NCBI GenBank assembly: GCA_020720045.1
Contig: DYPH01000057.1
Location: forward strand, 1-35,626
Origin: Sorangium cellulosum
Lineage (GTDB): Bacteria > Myxococcota_A > Polyangia > Polyangiales > Polyangiaceae
DNA: 35,626 bases
Direction of reading: 5' to 3'
Shown: piece by piece, positions 24,050 through 30,722 of the stretch
Layout: every line of letters starts with the position of its first letter
Numbering within the stretch: position 1 is the stretch's first letter
The notes under the pieces: model-generated
Databases searched by the model: none
What the model was told of the DNA's origin: nothing
The model's input: the letters and a program-made list of their open reading frames with translations, nothing else
Made by a program: the position numbers and the translations under genes

Positions 24050-25818
24050 CCGAAGCGTCCGTCCGCGAAGCGGGAGGCGGCGCGGAGTTCGATGCACACG
24101 CGTCGCCCCCTGTCCCGGGGACCGACGAACGGGTTCCGCGCCCGCTCGCGCGACGGGTCCTCCTCGCCTTCGGGTTCGCCTTTGCCGTCTCGGCGATGAC
24201 GTCGCTTTTTGCCGTCGGAGCCCTCCGCCGGGCCGGCCGCGACACCGAACGCCTCGCCACCGGCTTCGTTCCGGTCGCTCTTGAACTCGCCCGCCTCCGC
24301 GCGACGCAAAGCTCGATCGCGACGCTTGTCGACGGCATCCCCGACGATCGCGATCCCTTGGCCGAGCGCCGCCTTTTGGAAGCGCTCGCCGCCGCCCGCG
24401 CCGGCCAGGTACGCAGCTGCCGGAAGTCCTTAGAAGCACTCTCTCTTTCTGGGACCGACGCCCCCGCGAATGAGGCGGTGAACGGCTTCCGCGATCGCTT
24501 GGAGGAAGCGGCGCGCCTCTTCGCCGACGACGATGGAAAATTCGCCGCCCTGGAAGGGACCGGCGAGCGGATCAACCGGCTCGTGATCGACCTCGGTGGC
24601 CGCGAGCACGACGCCTCCAAGAAGCTCGCAAGCCTTCAAAACGACGTGACAAAAACGATCACCGCGACCGCGACCGAGCAGCGGGAAGCCGACGGGCGCA
24701 TGCTCGCCGGACTGGTGCTTTTGTCGTTTGCGTCGGCGCTGGCCGCCTGGTTCGTCGGTCGGCGCCTACAGGTCCTCCTCGCCCCGGTGGCGCGCCTGGA
24801 GTCGCGGGCGCGGGCGGTCGCACGGGGCGATCTCGAACCGCGGGCCGTCGATCCGGGCCCCGACGAGCTCGGTCGCCTCGAAGCGGCCTTCGAAACGATG
24901 GTCACCGGGCTCGCCGCCGCCCGCGAGCGTGCCGTCGCCGCGGAGCGCTTTGCCGCCATCGGAAAAATGGCGGCCCACGTCACCCACGAGATCCGCAATC
25001 CGTTGAGCGCCATCGGCTTAAACCTCGATCTTCTTCAGGAAGATCTTGCCGAAAGCGGCGACGTGGGTGAGCGGACCACCCTCGTGAAGGCGATCGCCCG
25101 CGAGGTCGCCCGCCTTGAAGCGCTCTCCGAAGAATACCTGCGCATGGCCCGCCTCCCGACGCCGCGCCGCGATGGCGATGACCTGGTTGGCGTCGTCGAA
25201 GATGTCGTCGCCTTCTGCGAACCGGAAATGGCGCGCGCCCGGTGCACGGTCACCGTCATCGTCGAACCGGACGCAAGTTCAAGTGGGCCCGCCGTCTCTC
25301 GCGACGAGGGTCGCGAACGGACGGGCCCGAGTCCAAGTGGGCCCGCCGTCTCTCGCGACGAGGGTCGCGAACGGACGGGTCCAAGTGGGCCCGCCGTCTC
25401 TCGCGACGAGGGTCGCGAACGGACGGGCCCGAGTCCAAGTGGCCCGAAGCTCCTCTTCGACGAAGCGCAAATTCGCCAGGCGCTTGCAAATTTGCTCCGA
25501 AACGCCCGCGAGGCGATGCCTCACGGCGGCCCGATCACCGTGACGGTCGCCCGCGAAGGGCTCGCAGTGACGGTGACCGTCGCCGACGCCGGGGAAGGCG
25601 TCCCCGAGGCGCTCCGCGCATCGATTTTTGAAGCGTTCTTCTCGACAAAAGGGAACGGAACCGGCCTCGGCCTCGCGATCACACGCCAGATCGTCCGCGG
25701 CCACGGCGGCGATCTCCTCTGTCTCGCAGCCACCGGTGATTCAAAAGGCGCGCGGTTCCGCATGATCCTCCCGCTCTCGCCGGCCCGAGACGCCGCCGAC
25801 GAAGCCGGCCTCCTCTAA
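24046..25818 (+). CDS. Sensor histidine kinase with repeat insertion
   Basis: The 590-residue protein starts at GTG, which overlaps the preceding stop (GTGA). Order: a membrane helix at 37-60, an extracytoplasmic helical sensor at 61-215, a membrane helix at 219-240, and a HAMP domain at 240-295. The HisKA part follows with the phospho-acceptor His314 in AAHVTHEIRNPLSAIG, then the ATPase with N box NLLRNAREAM (482-491), G1 DAGEGVP (514-520), F box FEAFFSTK (528-535) and G2 GTGLGL (538-543). A three-unit repeat insertion of 52 residues (413-464) sits just before the N box, in a loop, with the motifs intact. No response regulator gene is adjacent, so it is an orphan kinase here. The following gene is rph, 51 bases on. 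Confidence 0.92.
   Translation: MTEASVREAGGGAEFDAHASPPVPGTDERVPRPLARRVLLAFGFAFAVSAMTSLFAVGALRRAGRDTERLATGFVPVALELARLRATQSSIATLVDGIPDDRDPLAERRLLEALAAARAGQVRSCRKSLEALSLSGTDAPANEAVNGFRDRLEEAARLFADDDGKFAALEGTGERINRLVIDLGGREHDASKKLASLQNDVTKTITATATEQREADGRMLAGLVLLSFASALAAWFVGRRLQVLLAPVARLESRARAVARGDLEPRAVDPGPDELGRLEAAFETMVTGLAAARERAVAAERFAAIGKMAAHVTHEIRNPLSAIGLNLDLLQEDLAESGDVGERTTLVKAIAREVARLEALSEEYLRMARLPTPRRDGDDLVGVVEDVVAFCEPEMARARCTVTVIVEPDASSSGPAVSRDEGRERTGPSPSGPAVSRDEGRERTGPSGPAVSRDEGRERTGPSPSGPKLLFDEAQIRQALANLLRNAREAMPHGGPITVTVAREGLAVTVTVADAGEGVPEALRASIFEAFFSTKGNGTGLGLAITRQIVRGHGGDLLCLAATGDSKGARFRMILPLSPARDAADEAGLL
25282..25437 (+). repeat. In-frame palindromic repeat, three units, in kinase
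   Basis: Units of 54, 48 and 54 bases lie at 25282, 25336 and 25384, followed by the start of a fourth at 25438. Each carries TCGCGAC-GAGG-GTCGCGA, a 7-bp inverted repeat, inside outer arms GGGCCCG and CGGGCCC or CGGGTCC. The two unit lengths differ by a GAGTCC/GGCCCGAG hexamer, so the reading frame is kept. The encoded motif is SGPAVSRDEGRERTGP. The units are almost identical, which points to recent amplification. The insertion adds 52 residues to the ATP-binding domain. Confidence 0.9.
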
Positions 25819-25869
25819 CGGCAACCCGGTAGGCGGAGCGGGCGGGAATGCGCTATCGCGTCGGCTCCT

Positions 25870-26661
25870 ATGAGCGAAGCGACGAAAGCAGAGCAGCCGC
25901 TGGCACGGATCGACGGGCGCGCAGAGAACGAACTCCGCCCGGTCTCGATGGACCTCCATTTCCACACGATGTCCGAGGGCTCGGTCCTCTATCGCTGCGG
26001 AAAGACACTTGTTTTGTGCACCGCTTCCGTCGACCTCAAGGTCCCCCCCTTCCTGGAAGGCAAGGGGAAAGGCTGGGTCACCGCCGAGTACCAGATGCAC
26101 CCCCGCTCCAACCCGATTCGTCGCGAGAGCCGCGACGGTCGCGGGAAGGCCCCCTCGGGAAGAACGCAGGAAATTCAGCGCCTTATCGGCCGCGCCCTCC
26201 GCGCTGCCGTCGATCTCGAGAAGCTCGGCGAGCGCCAGATCCAGATAGATTGTGACGTCCTCGAAGCCGACGGCGGCACCCGCACGGCGAGCATCACCGG
26301 CGGCTTCGTCGCCCTCGCGCTCGCCCTCGAAAAACTCCGCAAAAACGGAGTATTGACGACGCCGGTCCTCCGCGCCCCGGTCGCCGCCACCAGCGCCGGC
26401 TTCCTGCCGAACGGCCTCTACGCCCTCGATCTTCACTACGGGGAAGACTCGAAAGCGGAGGTCGATCTCAACGTCGTCGCCACGGAATCTGGCGATTTGA
26501 TTGAGCTTCAAGGGACCGCCGAAGGGGAGCCGGTCGCCCGCGCCGTCATGGACAAGCTCGTCGATCTCGGCCTCGAAGGGGTCGCCTCCCTCTGCGCCCT
26601 CCAGCGGAAAGCGCTCGCCGGCGCCGGCGTCGATCTCGCCCAACTCCTGATCGCGAAGTAG
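25870..26661 (+). CDS. rph: Ribonuclease PH
   Basis: RNase PH is a phosphorolytic 3' exonuclease that trims tRNA precursors in the cytoplasm, forming hexamers. The 263-residue product keeps the family order: GRAENELRPVSM, EGSVLYRCGKTLVLCTASV, GWVTAEYQMHPRS, GRTQEIQRLIGRALRAAVD, CDVLEADGGTRTASI and a C-terminal GTAEGEP. Length is slightly above the usual 238 because of extra residues at both ends. No Shine-Dalgarno is obvious before the ATG. rdgB follows two bases after the stop, a common pairing in bacteria, and the genes lead into the ATP synthase group. Confidence 0.95.
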   Translation: MSEATKAEQPLARIDGRAENELRPVSMDLHFHTMSEGSVLYRCGKTLVLCTASVDLKVPPFLEGKGKGWVTAEYQMHPRSNPIRRESRDGRGKAPSGRTQEIQRLIGRALRAAVDLEKLGERQIQIDCDVLEADGGTRTASITGGFVALALALEKLRKNGVLTTPVLRAPVAATSAGFLPNGLYALDLHYGEDSKAEVDLNVVATESGDLIELQGTAEGEPVARAVMDKLVDLGLEGVASLCALQRKALAGAGVDLAQLLIAK

Positions 26662-26663
26662 CC

Positions 26664-27323
26664 ATGCACACCCTCGTTCTCGCCACGACCAATGCGGGCA
26701 AAGTTCGCGAACTTGCCGCTCTTTTGGCAGGTATTCCCGGCGTTCATGTGGTGATGCCGAAGGAGCTCCTCGGTTACTCGCCGGACGTCGTCGAGGACGG
26801 GGAGACCTTCGAAGCGAACGCCGCCCTCAAAGCGAAGGCGATCGCGGCGCTCACCCACTGCCTCACGCTGGCCGACGACTCGGGCCTTGAGGTCGACGCC
26901 CTCTTCGGCGCCCCCGGTGTGCGCTCCGCGCGTTTCGCCCACGAGCGCGCGACCGACAGCGAGAACAACGCCGCCCTGCTTGCCAAGCTCGGCGCGATGA
27001 CCGCCCCCGATCGCGACGAAGCGCTGACCGCTCGTTTTCGTTGTGCAATTTCCATCGTCGATCCCTTTGGCGACGGCGAGGTCCACACCGTCGATGGCGT
27101 CTGCGAGGGGGAGATCGTCCCCCACCCGCGCGGCGCGAGCGGCTTCGGCTACGACCCGCTCTTTCAAGTCGCCGGCACCGGGCAGACGTTCGCCGAGCTC
27201 AACGACGCGGAAAAACAGGCCATTTCCCACCGTGGAAAGGCGATGGCGAAAGCACGCCTCGTGCTTGAGAAGCTGCTCCTCGCCCGCGAAGAGCGCCTCC
27301 GAAAGCTCGAAATTCATGAGTGA
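26664..27323 (+). CDS. rdgB: dITP/XTP pyrophosphatase (RdgB/HAM1)
   Basis: The enzyme hydrolyses non-canonical purine nucleoside triphosphates (dITP, XTP, ITP) to monophosphates, keeping them out of DNA and RNA. The 219-residue protein begins with MHTLVLATTNAGKVRELAALL (substrate loop), has LADDSGLEVDALFGAPGVRSARFA (metal site and catalytic Asp) in the middle, and SGFGYDPLF and SHRGKAM (nucleotide specificity) near the end. All diagnostic segments are intact. It starts two bases after rph, and its last eight bases overlap the next gene, so it is cotranscribed with both. Confidence 0.95.
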   Translation: MHTLVLATTNAGKVRELAALLAGIPGVHVVMPKELLGYSPDVVEDGETFEANAALKAKAIAALTHCLTLADDSGLEVDALFGAPGVRSARFAHERATDSENNAALLAKLGAMTAPDRDEALTARFRCAISIVDPFGDGEVHTVDGVCEGEIVPHPRGASGFGYDPLFQVAGTGQTFAELNDAEKQAISHRGKAMAKARLVLEKLLLAREERLRKLEIHE

Positions 27324-27609
27324 GCCGCCGGAGGGGGGAAGGCTCAGCGCGCTGAAGGAAGCGGGTCGCTTCGGCACGTTAGGTCTCGAACTCCTTGTTT
27401 TTTTGGCGATCGGCTACGGCGTCGGCCACGCGATCGACAAGCACTTCGGCACCCGCTGGGGGGAGCCCGCCGGTTTCGCCTTCGGGATCTTCGGCGGCTT
27501 CTACAACATGTGGAAGCTCACAAAAAAGGCGCAGGCGGCGCTTGAGCGCGAGGACCGCATCGCCGGTCGCAAAAGGCCGAAAGATCGCGGCAACGAGAAG
27601 GAACCATGA
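27316..27609 (+). CDS. atpZ: AtpZ/AtpI-family ATP synthase accessory protein
   Basis: The 97-residue protein has two membrane helices (residues about 21-40, ELLVFLAIGYGVGHAI; and 50-68, PAGFAFGIFGGFYNMWKL) followed by a basic tail. The short GYGVGHAIDKHFGT motif, Asp in a helix-end loop and the GF-fGfF-N-k pattern fit the AtpZ/AtpI (PF09527) family, which helps assemble the c-ring or import Mg. It overlaps rdgB by eight bases and ends in ATGA with the next gene. The symbol is used loosely because AtpZ and AtpI names are mixed in databases. Confidence 0.8.
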   Translation: MSEPPEGGRLSALKEAGRFGTLGLELLVFLAIGYGVGHAIDKHFGTRWGEPAGFAFGIFGGFYNMWKLTKKAQAALEREDRIAGRKRPKDRGNEKEP

Positions 27610-28040
27610 CGGCACAAACGACGAAAAAGCCTCAGGAAAAGGCCGATTTGCGCGCACCGCTCCTCGGCACGGCGATCACCGGAGCCCTGGTGACGATCGT
27701 CGCGTTTGCCGCCGTCGATCGGGGTGCCGGCCTCTCCACGGCCCTCGGCGCCACCGTCGCCGTCGCGAACTTGTGGGCCCTCGGAAAAATCGTCGTCGCC
27801 CTCACGACGCCCGAAGACGAGGTCGTGGAGGCGGGCCCGCCGACGGAAGAGGCAAAACCGAAGTCAGGACGAGGACTTGCGTGGGGTGGCCTCGCGCTGA
27901 TCAAGTTCGTCGCCATCGGCGCGCTCCTTTGGCTCACGCTGAAGAATGGCCTCGCCCACCCGCTCTTCCTCGCCCTCGGCTTCACCGCGCTCCCGATCGG
28001 CATCACCGCCGCGAGTGTGCTCAGCCGCGCGAAGGTATAA
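27606..28040 (+). CDS. atpI: ATP synthase subunit I-like protein
   Basis: The 144-residue membrane protein has four predicted helices (about 20-38, 43-66, 93-115 and 118-138) and an acidic, Pro-rich loop between the second and third (TPEDEVVEAGPP). This is the layout of ATP-synthase I (PF03899) proteins, which sit next to atpB and assist c-ring assembly. The start overlaps the previous TGA (ATGA). The loop is longer than usual. A palindromic element starts ten bases after the stop. Confidence 0.75.
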   Translation: MTAQTTKKPQEKADLRAPLLGTAITGALVTIVAFAAVDRGAGLSTALGATVAVANLWALGKIVVALTTPEDEVVEAGPPTEEAKPKSGRGLAWGGLALIKFVAIGALLWLTLKNGLAHPLFLALGFTALPIGITAASVLSRAKV

Positions 28041-28049
28041 CGGTACAGT

Positions 28050-28098
28050 CCTGCGCGCCGTTTCCTCACCGCCTTCGGCGGTTCCGGGCGGACGCGCA
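28050..28098 (-). repeat. 49-bp palindromic element, copy 3
   Basis: It is the exact reverse complement of copy 1 (49 of 49 bases), with perfect arms CTGCGCG and CGCGCAG around the central hairpin. Outer bases GGTA (28041-28044) and TACC (28100-28103) can also pair, so the stem is longer than the conserved unit. It sits in the 172-base gap between the subunit I-like gene and atpB, where it may affect the transcript or simply be a tolerated insertion. Confidence 0.9.
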
Positions 28099-28106
28099 GC
28101 TACCAA

Positions 28107-28125
28107 TTCGCGCAAGGATTGCGCG
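28107..28125 (+). promoter_or_regulatory. Perfect hairpin upstream of atpB
   Basis: TCGCGCAA-GGA-TTGCGCGA is an 8-bp perfect stem with a 3-base loop, about 88 bases before the atpB start. With no T run after it, it is more likely a protein-binding or RNA-stability site than an intrinsic terminator. Its close position to the palindromic element makes a long folded leader possible. Confidence 0.5.
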
Positions 28126-28212
28126 ATTGACGCAGAGCGACGTCGCAAGGGCTGCGCACCGGCAAAATGGTGTTCCGTCGACGACGCACCGTGGTAGACG
28201 CGCGCCCGCGCC

Positions 28213-29037
28213 ATGCCCGAGCACACTTCATTCTTCAGTTACCTGATTCATCTCTTCCCGGCCCTCGGGGAGAACATGAAGAACCTCGGTGCTACGTGGT
28301 ACCTCCACGAGCCCATGTCCGAGCACAACGCGGAGCCGCTCGTCGCGAGCCTCTTCGTGGTGCTCTTGATCCTCGGCCTCGCCTTCTCCGTTAAGGGGAA
28401 GCTCGCGAAGCCGGCGGACGCTGTGATTCCTGAGGAATCTCTCACGGTTCGGACGTTTTTCGAACTCGTGATCGGGATGTTCTACGGGATGATGAAGGAC
28501 ATCATGGGTCCGAAGCGGGCGAAGCAATTCTTCCCGGTCATCGGAACCGCCGCGCTGTTCATCCTCTTCTCGAACTACCTCGGCATGATCCCCGGGATCC
28601 TCCCGCCGACGTCGAACCTCCGGATCACCGCCGGCTGTTCGATCGTGATTTTCCTCGCCTTTAACTACTACGGCATCAAGGAAAACGGGATCGGCTACTT
28701 CAAGCACCTGTTCGGACCGTGGATGGGCCCGGTGTTCCTCCCGGTCAACATCCTGATCTTCGCCGTGGAGGTCGTCTCCCTCTTCGTGCGTCCGGTCACC
28801 CTCTCGATTCGTCTCTTCCTGAACCTCGCCGTCGACCACCTCCTCCTCACGATCTTCAGCGGTCTTGTGGCGGTGTTCGTGCCGGTGCCGATCATGCTGC
28901 TCGGCGCTCTCGTCTGCATCGTTCAGGTGGTCGTGTTCTGCCTGCTCTCCTCGATCTACATCGCGCTCGCGACGGAACACGAGGACCACGGTCCGGCTCA
29001 CGGCGAAAAAGCGCACGGCGCCCACGCCCACGCGTGA
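28213..29037 (+). CDS. atpB: ATP synthase F0 subunit a
   Basis: Subunit a carries the two half-channels through which ions reach the c-ring. The 274-residue protein has membrane helices at about 43-60, 82-97, 107-127, 138-152, 177-192, 201-223 and 228-252. The essential Arg is Arg200 in TLSIRLFLNLAVDHLL, matching the family SLxxRLFgN motif with a Leu in place of the Gly. Other family sites near the polar end are present. The C-terminus is a His/Ala-rich tail (HGPAHGEKAHGAHAHA), which might bind metal. No F1 genes follow within the window, so this is a separated F0 group with atpE. Confidence 0.93.
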   Translation: MPEHTSFFSYLIHLFPALGENMKNLGATWYLHEPMSEHNAEPLVASLFVVLLILGLAFSVKGKLAKPADAVIPEESLTVRTFFELVIGMFYGMMKDIMGPKRAKQFFPVIGTAALFILFSNYLGMIPGILPPTSNLRITAGCSIVIFLAFNYYGIKENGIGYFKHLFGPWMGPVFLPVNILIFAVEVVSLFVRPVTLSIRLFLNLAVDHLLLTIFSGLVAVFVPVPIMLLGALVCIVQVVVFCLLSSIYIALATEHEDHGPAHGEKAHGAHAHA

Positions 29038-29137
29038 AAGTTTCTTTCCAAACTGTTTGATTCGCGTTATGGCGCGCCTCGAAAAGCTTTTCGGGCTAGG
29101 GGCGCTCCGGCGAATCGCCGAAGTTCGTAACGATCAA

Positions 29138-29156
29138 ACCCGCAAGTTTTGCGGGT
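29138..29156 (+). promoter_or_regulatory. Hairpin in atpB-atpE gap
   Basis: ACCCGCAA-GTT-TTGCGGGT is an 8-bp perfect stem with a 3-base loop in the 164-base gap between atpB and atpE. A separate 14-base palindrome, CGAAAAGCTTTTCG, lies at 29080-29093. Together they could set the relative amount of subunit c, which is needed in excess, but no promoter or T run is visible. AAGGAG precedes atpE by about seven to eight bases and is a strong ribosome site. Confidence 0.5.
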
Positions 29157-29201
29157 CACCCACTCGATAGCCCATACTTTCCCTCGAAGGAGCCACGTCA
29201 G

Positions 29202-29528
29202 ATGTCCATCGCGAAGAAGCTCGGTCCGGCCACCGCCGCCCTGTTCGTCACCCTCGCGCCGCTCGCGGCCCATGCTCAAGAAGCCGGCCGCATCGGCGAC
29301 GGCGTCAAGATGATGGCGGCTTTCGCAGCCGGTCTCGCGATCGCCCTCGGCGTTCTCGGCGGCACGCTCAGCCAGGGCCGTGCGGCCTCGGCGGCCCTCG
29401 AAGGCATCTCCCGGAACCCGGGCGCTGCCGCCCGTATCCAGACCCCGATGATCCTCGGCCTCGCCCTCATCGAGTCCCTCGTTCTTCTCTCGTTCGTTAT
29501 CGCGTTCCTCCTCGTCGGCAAGATCTGA
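29202..29528 (+). CDS. atpE: ATP synthase F0 subunit c
   Basis: Subunit c forms the rotating ring. The 108-residue protein has two membrane helices, about 37-60 and 83-106, and a polar loop ([11 protein letters not shown]). The ion-binding carboxylate is Glu91 in [12 protein letters not shown]. The N-terminus (residues 1-27, [26 protein letters not shown]) looks like a cleavable signal peptide ending AHA, as in some c subunits of other phyla. Gln58, Glu91 and Ser92 align with the sodium-site residues of Na+ c-rings (Gln32, Glu65, Ser66 in Ilyobacter). Thr67 and Tyr70 are replaced by Leu, so proton coupling is more likely. A strong terminator follows. Confidence 0.93.
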   Translation: MSIAKKLGPATAALFVTLAPLAAHAQEAGRIGDGVKMMAAFAAGLAIALGVLGGTLSQGRAASAALEGISRNPGAAARIQTPMILGLALIESLVLLSFVIAFLLVGKI

Positions 29529-29550
29529 TCTTCCTTCGCGGAATCGCTGC

Positions 29551-29584
29551 AAAACCCCCGGTGCTTCGCGCATCCGGGGGTTTT
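29551..29584 (+). terminator. Strong rho-independent terminator after atpE
   Basis: AAAACCCCCGG (29551-29561) and CCGGGGGTTTT (29574-29584) form an 11-bp perfect inverted repeat around a 12-base loop, 22 bases after the atpE stop. The A and T runs on both sides make it function in both directions. It ends the rph-to-atpE transcript and isolates terC. Confidence 0.92.
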
Positions 29585-29675
29585 GCTTTGGAAGAACCGC
29601 ACAATCGCACGCAGTGCCTGTAAAACGACGAATGCGGCGATCGGTCCCCCCGCCGACCGCCCCCCAATCCTCGCA

Positions 29676-30722
29676 ATGACGATCTACAACTTCCTTGTAT
29701 TTGCAGCGATTGCGACGATCGCCGTCCTCGTCGACCTGTTCGCCCAGAACGCGAAGACGATGACCATTGGCCGCGCCGCCGCCTGGTCGCTCGCCTGGAT
29801 CACCCTCTCCCTGGGCTACGCCGGCTATTTGTACAAGGCGGTCTCGCCGGAGACGGCCCACCTTTTCCTCGCCGGCTACCTCCTTGAGAAGGTCCTGTCC
29901 GTCGACAACCTCATCGTATTTATTGCGATTTTCAAGTACTTTAAGATCGACGGCTCGGGTCCGCTTCAGCACCGGATTCTCTATTTCGGCGTCATCGGGG
30001 CGGTCTTGTTCCGCGCAATCTTCGTCGGCGCCGGTTCGCTCCTCCTCGTCGCAGGCCCCTGGGCCGACCTCCTCTTTGGAGCCCTCGTCGCGTTCAGCGC
30101 CTACAAGATGCTGAGCGGCGGTGACGACGACGAAGGGGCCGACAAGGGGGCCGAACAGGCGAACAACTGGCTCGTCCGCCAGGCGCGCAAGCTGTATCCG
30201 GTCGTGCCGCGCTTCGTTGGCGAGCACTTCTTTGTGACTGCAGAAGAGGCGCGCGCCGCCGGAGCCACCGACGAGGAACTCGCGACGGGCAGAGCAGGTG
30301 GAGCGCCTGGAGCAGGCGAAACGGCAAAAAAAGCCGTTCGTTACATGACGCCCGCCTTCGTCTGCCTGCTCACGATCGAAGCGAGCGACCTCCTCTTCTC
30401 CTTCGACTCGGTGCCGACCGTCATCGCCGTCACCCGAAAGCCGCTCGTGATTTACGCGGCGATGATCTTCGCGGTCCTCGGGCTCCGCTCGCTGTACTTC
30501 GTGCTTGAGGCGCTCAACCGCTTTCTCATCCACTTGGAGAAGGCGATTCTCGGTTTGTTGTTCTTCATCGCGGGGAAGATGTTTCTTCACGCCGCAAACG
30601 AAATCCTTCACTGGCCCGGCTGGGACATTTCGCCAAACCAGAGTTTGATGGTGATCGTTGGTGCGCTCGCGATCGGCGTGATCGCTTCGCTTTTTGCGAC
30701 GCGCGAGGGCAAAGACGCGTGA
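29676..30722 (+). CDS. terC: TerC family membrane protein
   Basis: TerC-type proteins are multi-span membrane proteins linked to tellurite resistance and metal (Mn) export. The 348-residue protein has about seven to nine helices. The family's acidic motifs are clear: LLEKVLSVDNLIVFIAIF in the first half and LLTIEASDLLFSFDSVPTVIAV in the second. The central region has a charged insertion (DDDEGADKGAEQ). I chose the ATG at 29676 (MTIYNFLVF) because the upstream extension (31 codons) lies over the terminator loop region and has no membrane features. No ribosome site is obvious. The stop overlaps the next gene as GTGA. Confidence 0.92.
   Translation: MTIYNFLVFAAIATIAVLVDLFAQNAKTMTIGRAAAWSLAWITLSLGYAGYLYKAVSPETAHLFLAGYLLEKVLSVDNLIVFIAIFKYFKIDGSGPLQHRILYFGVIGAVLFRAIFVGAGSLLLVAGPWADLLFGALVAFSAYKMLSGGDDDEGADKGAEQANNWLVRQARKLYPVVPRFVGEHFFVTAEEARAAGATDEELATGRAGGAPGAGETAKKAVRYMTPAFVCLLTIEASDLLFSFDSVPTVIAVTRKPLVIYAAMIFAVLGLRSLYFVLEALNRFLIHLEKAILGLLFFIAGKMFLHAANEILHWPGWDISPNQSLMVIVGALAIGVIASLFATREGKDA

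Noticed and set aside
29202-29528. A definite sodium-translocating ATP synthase
   Set aside because: Only part of the sodium site is present; Thr and Tyr ligands are replaced by Leu.
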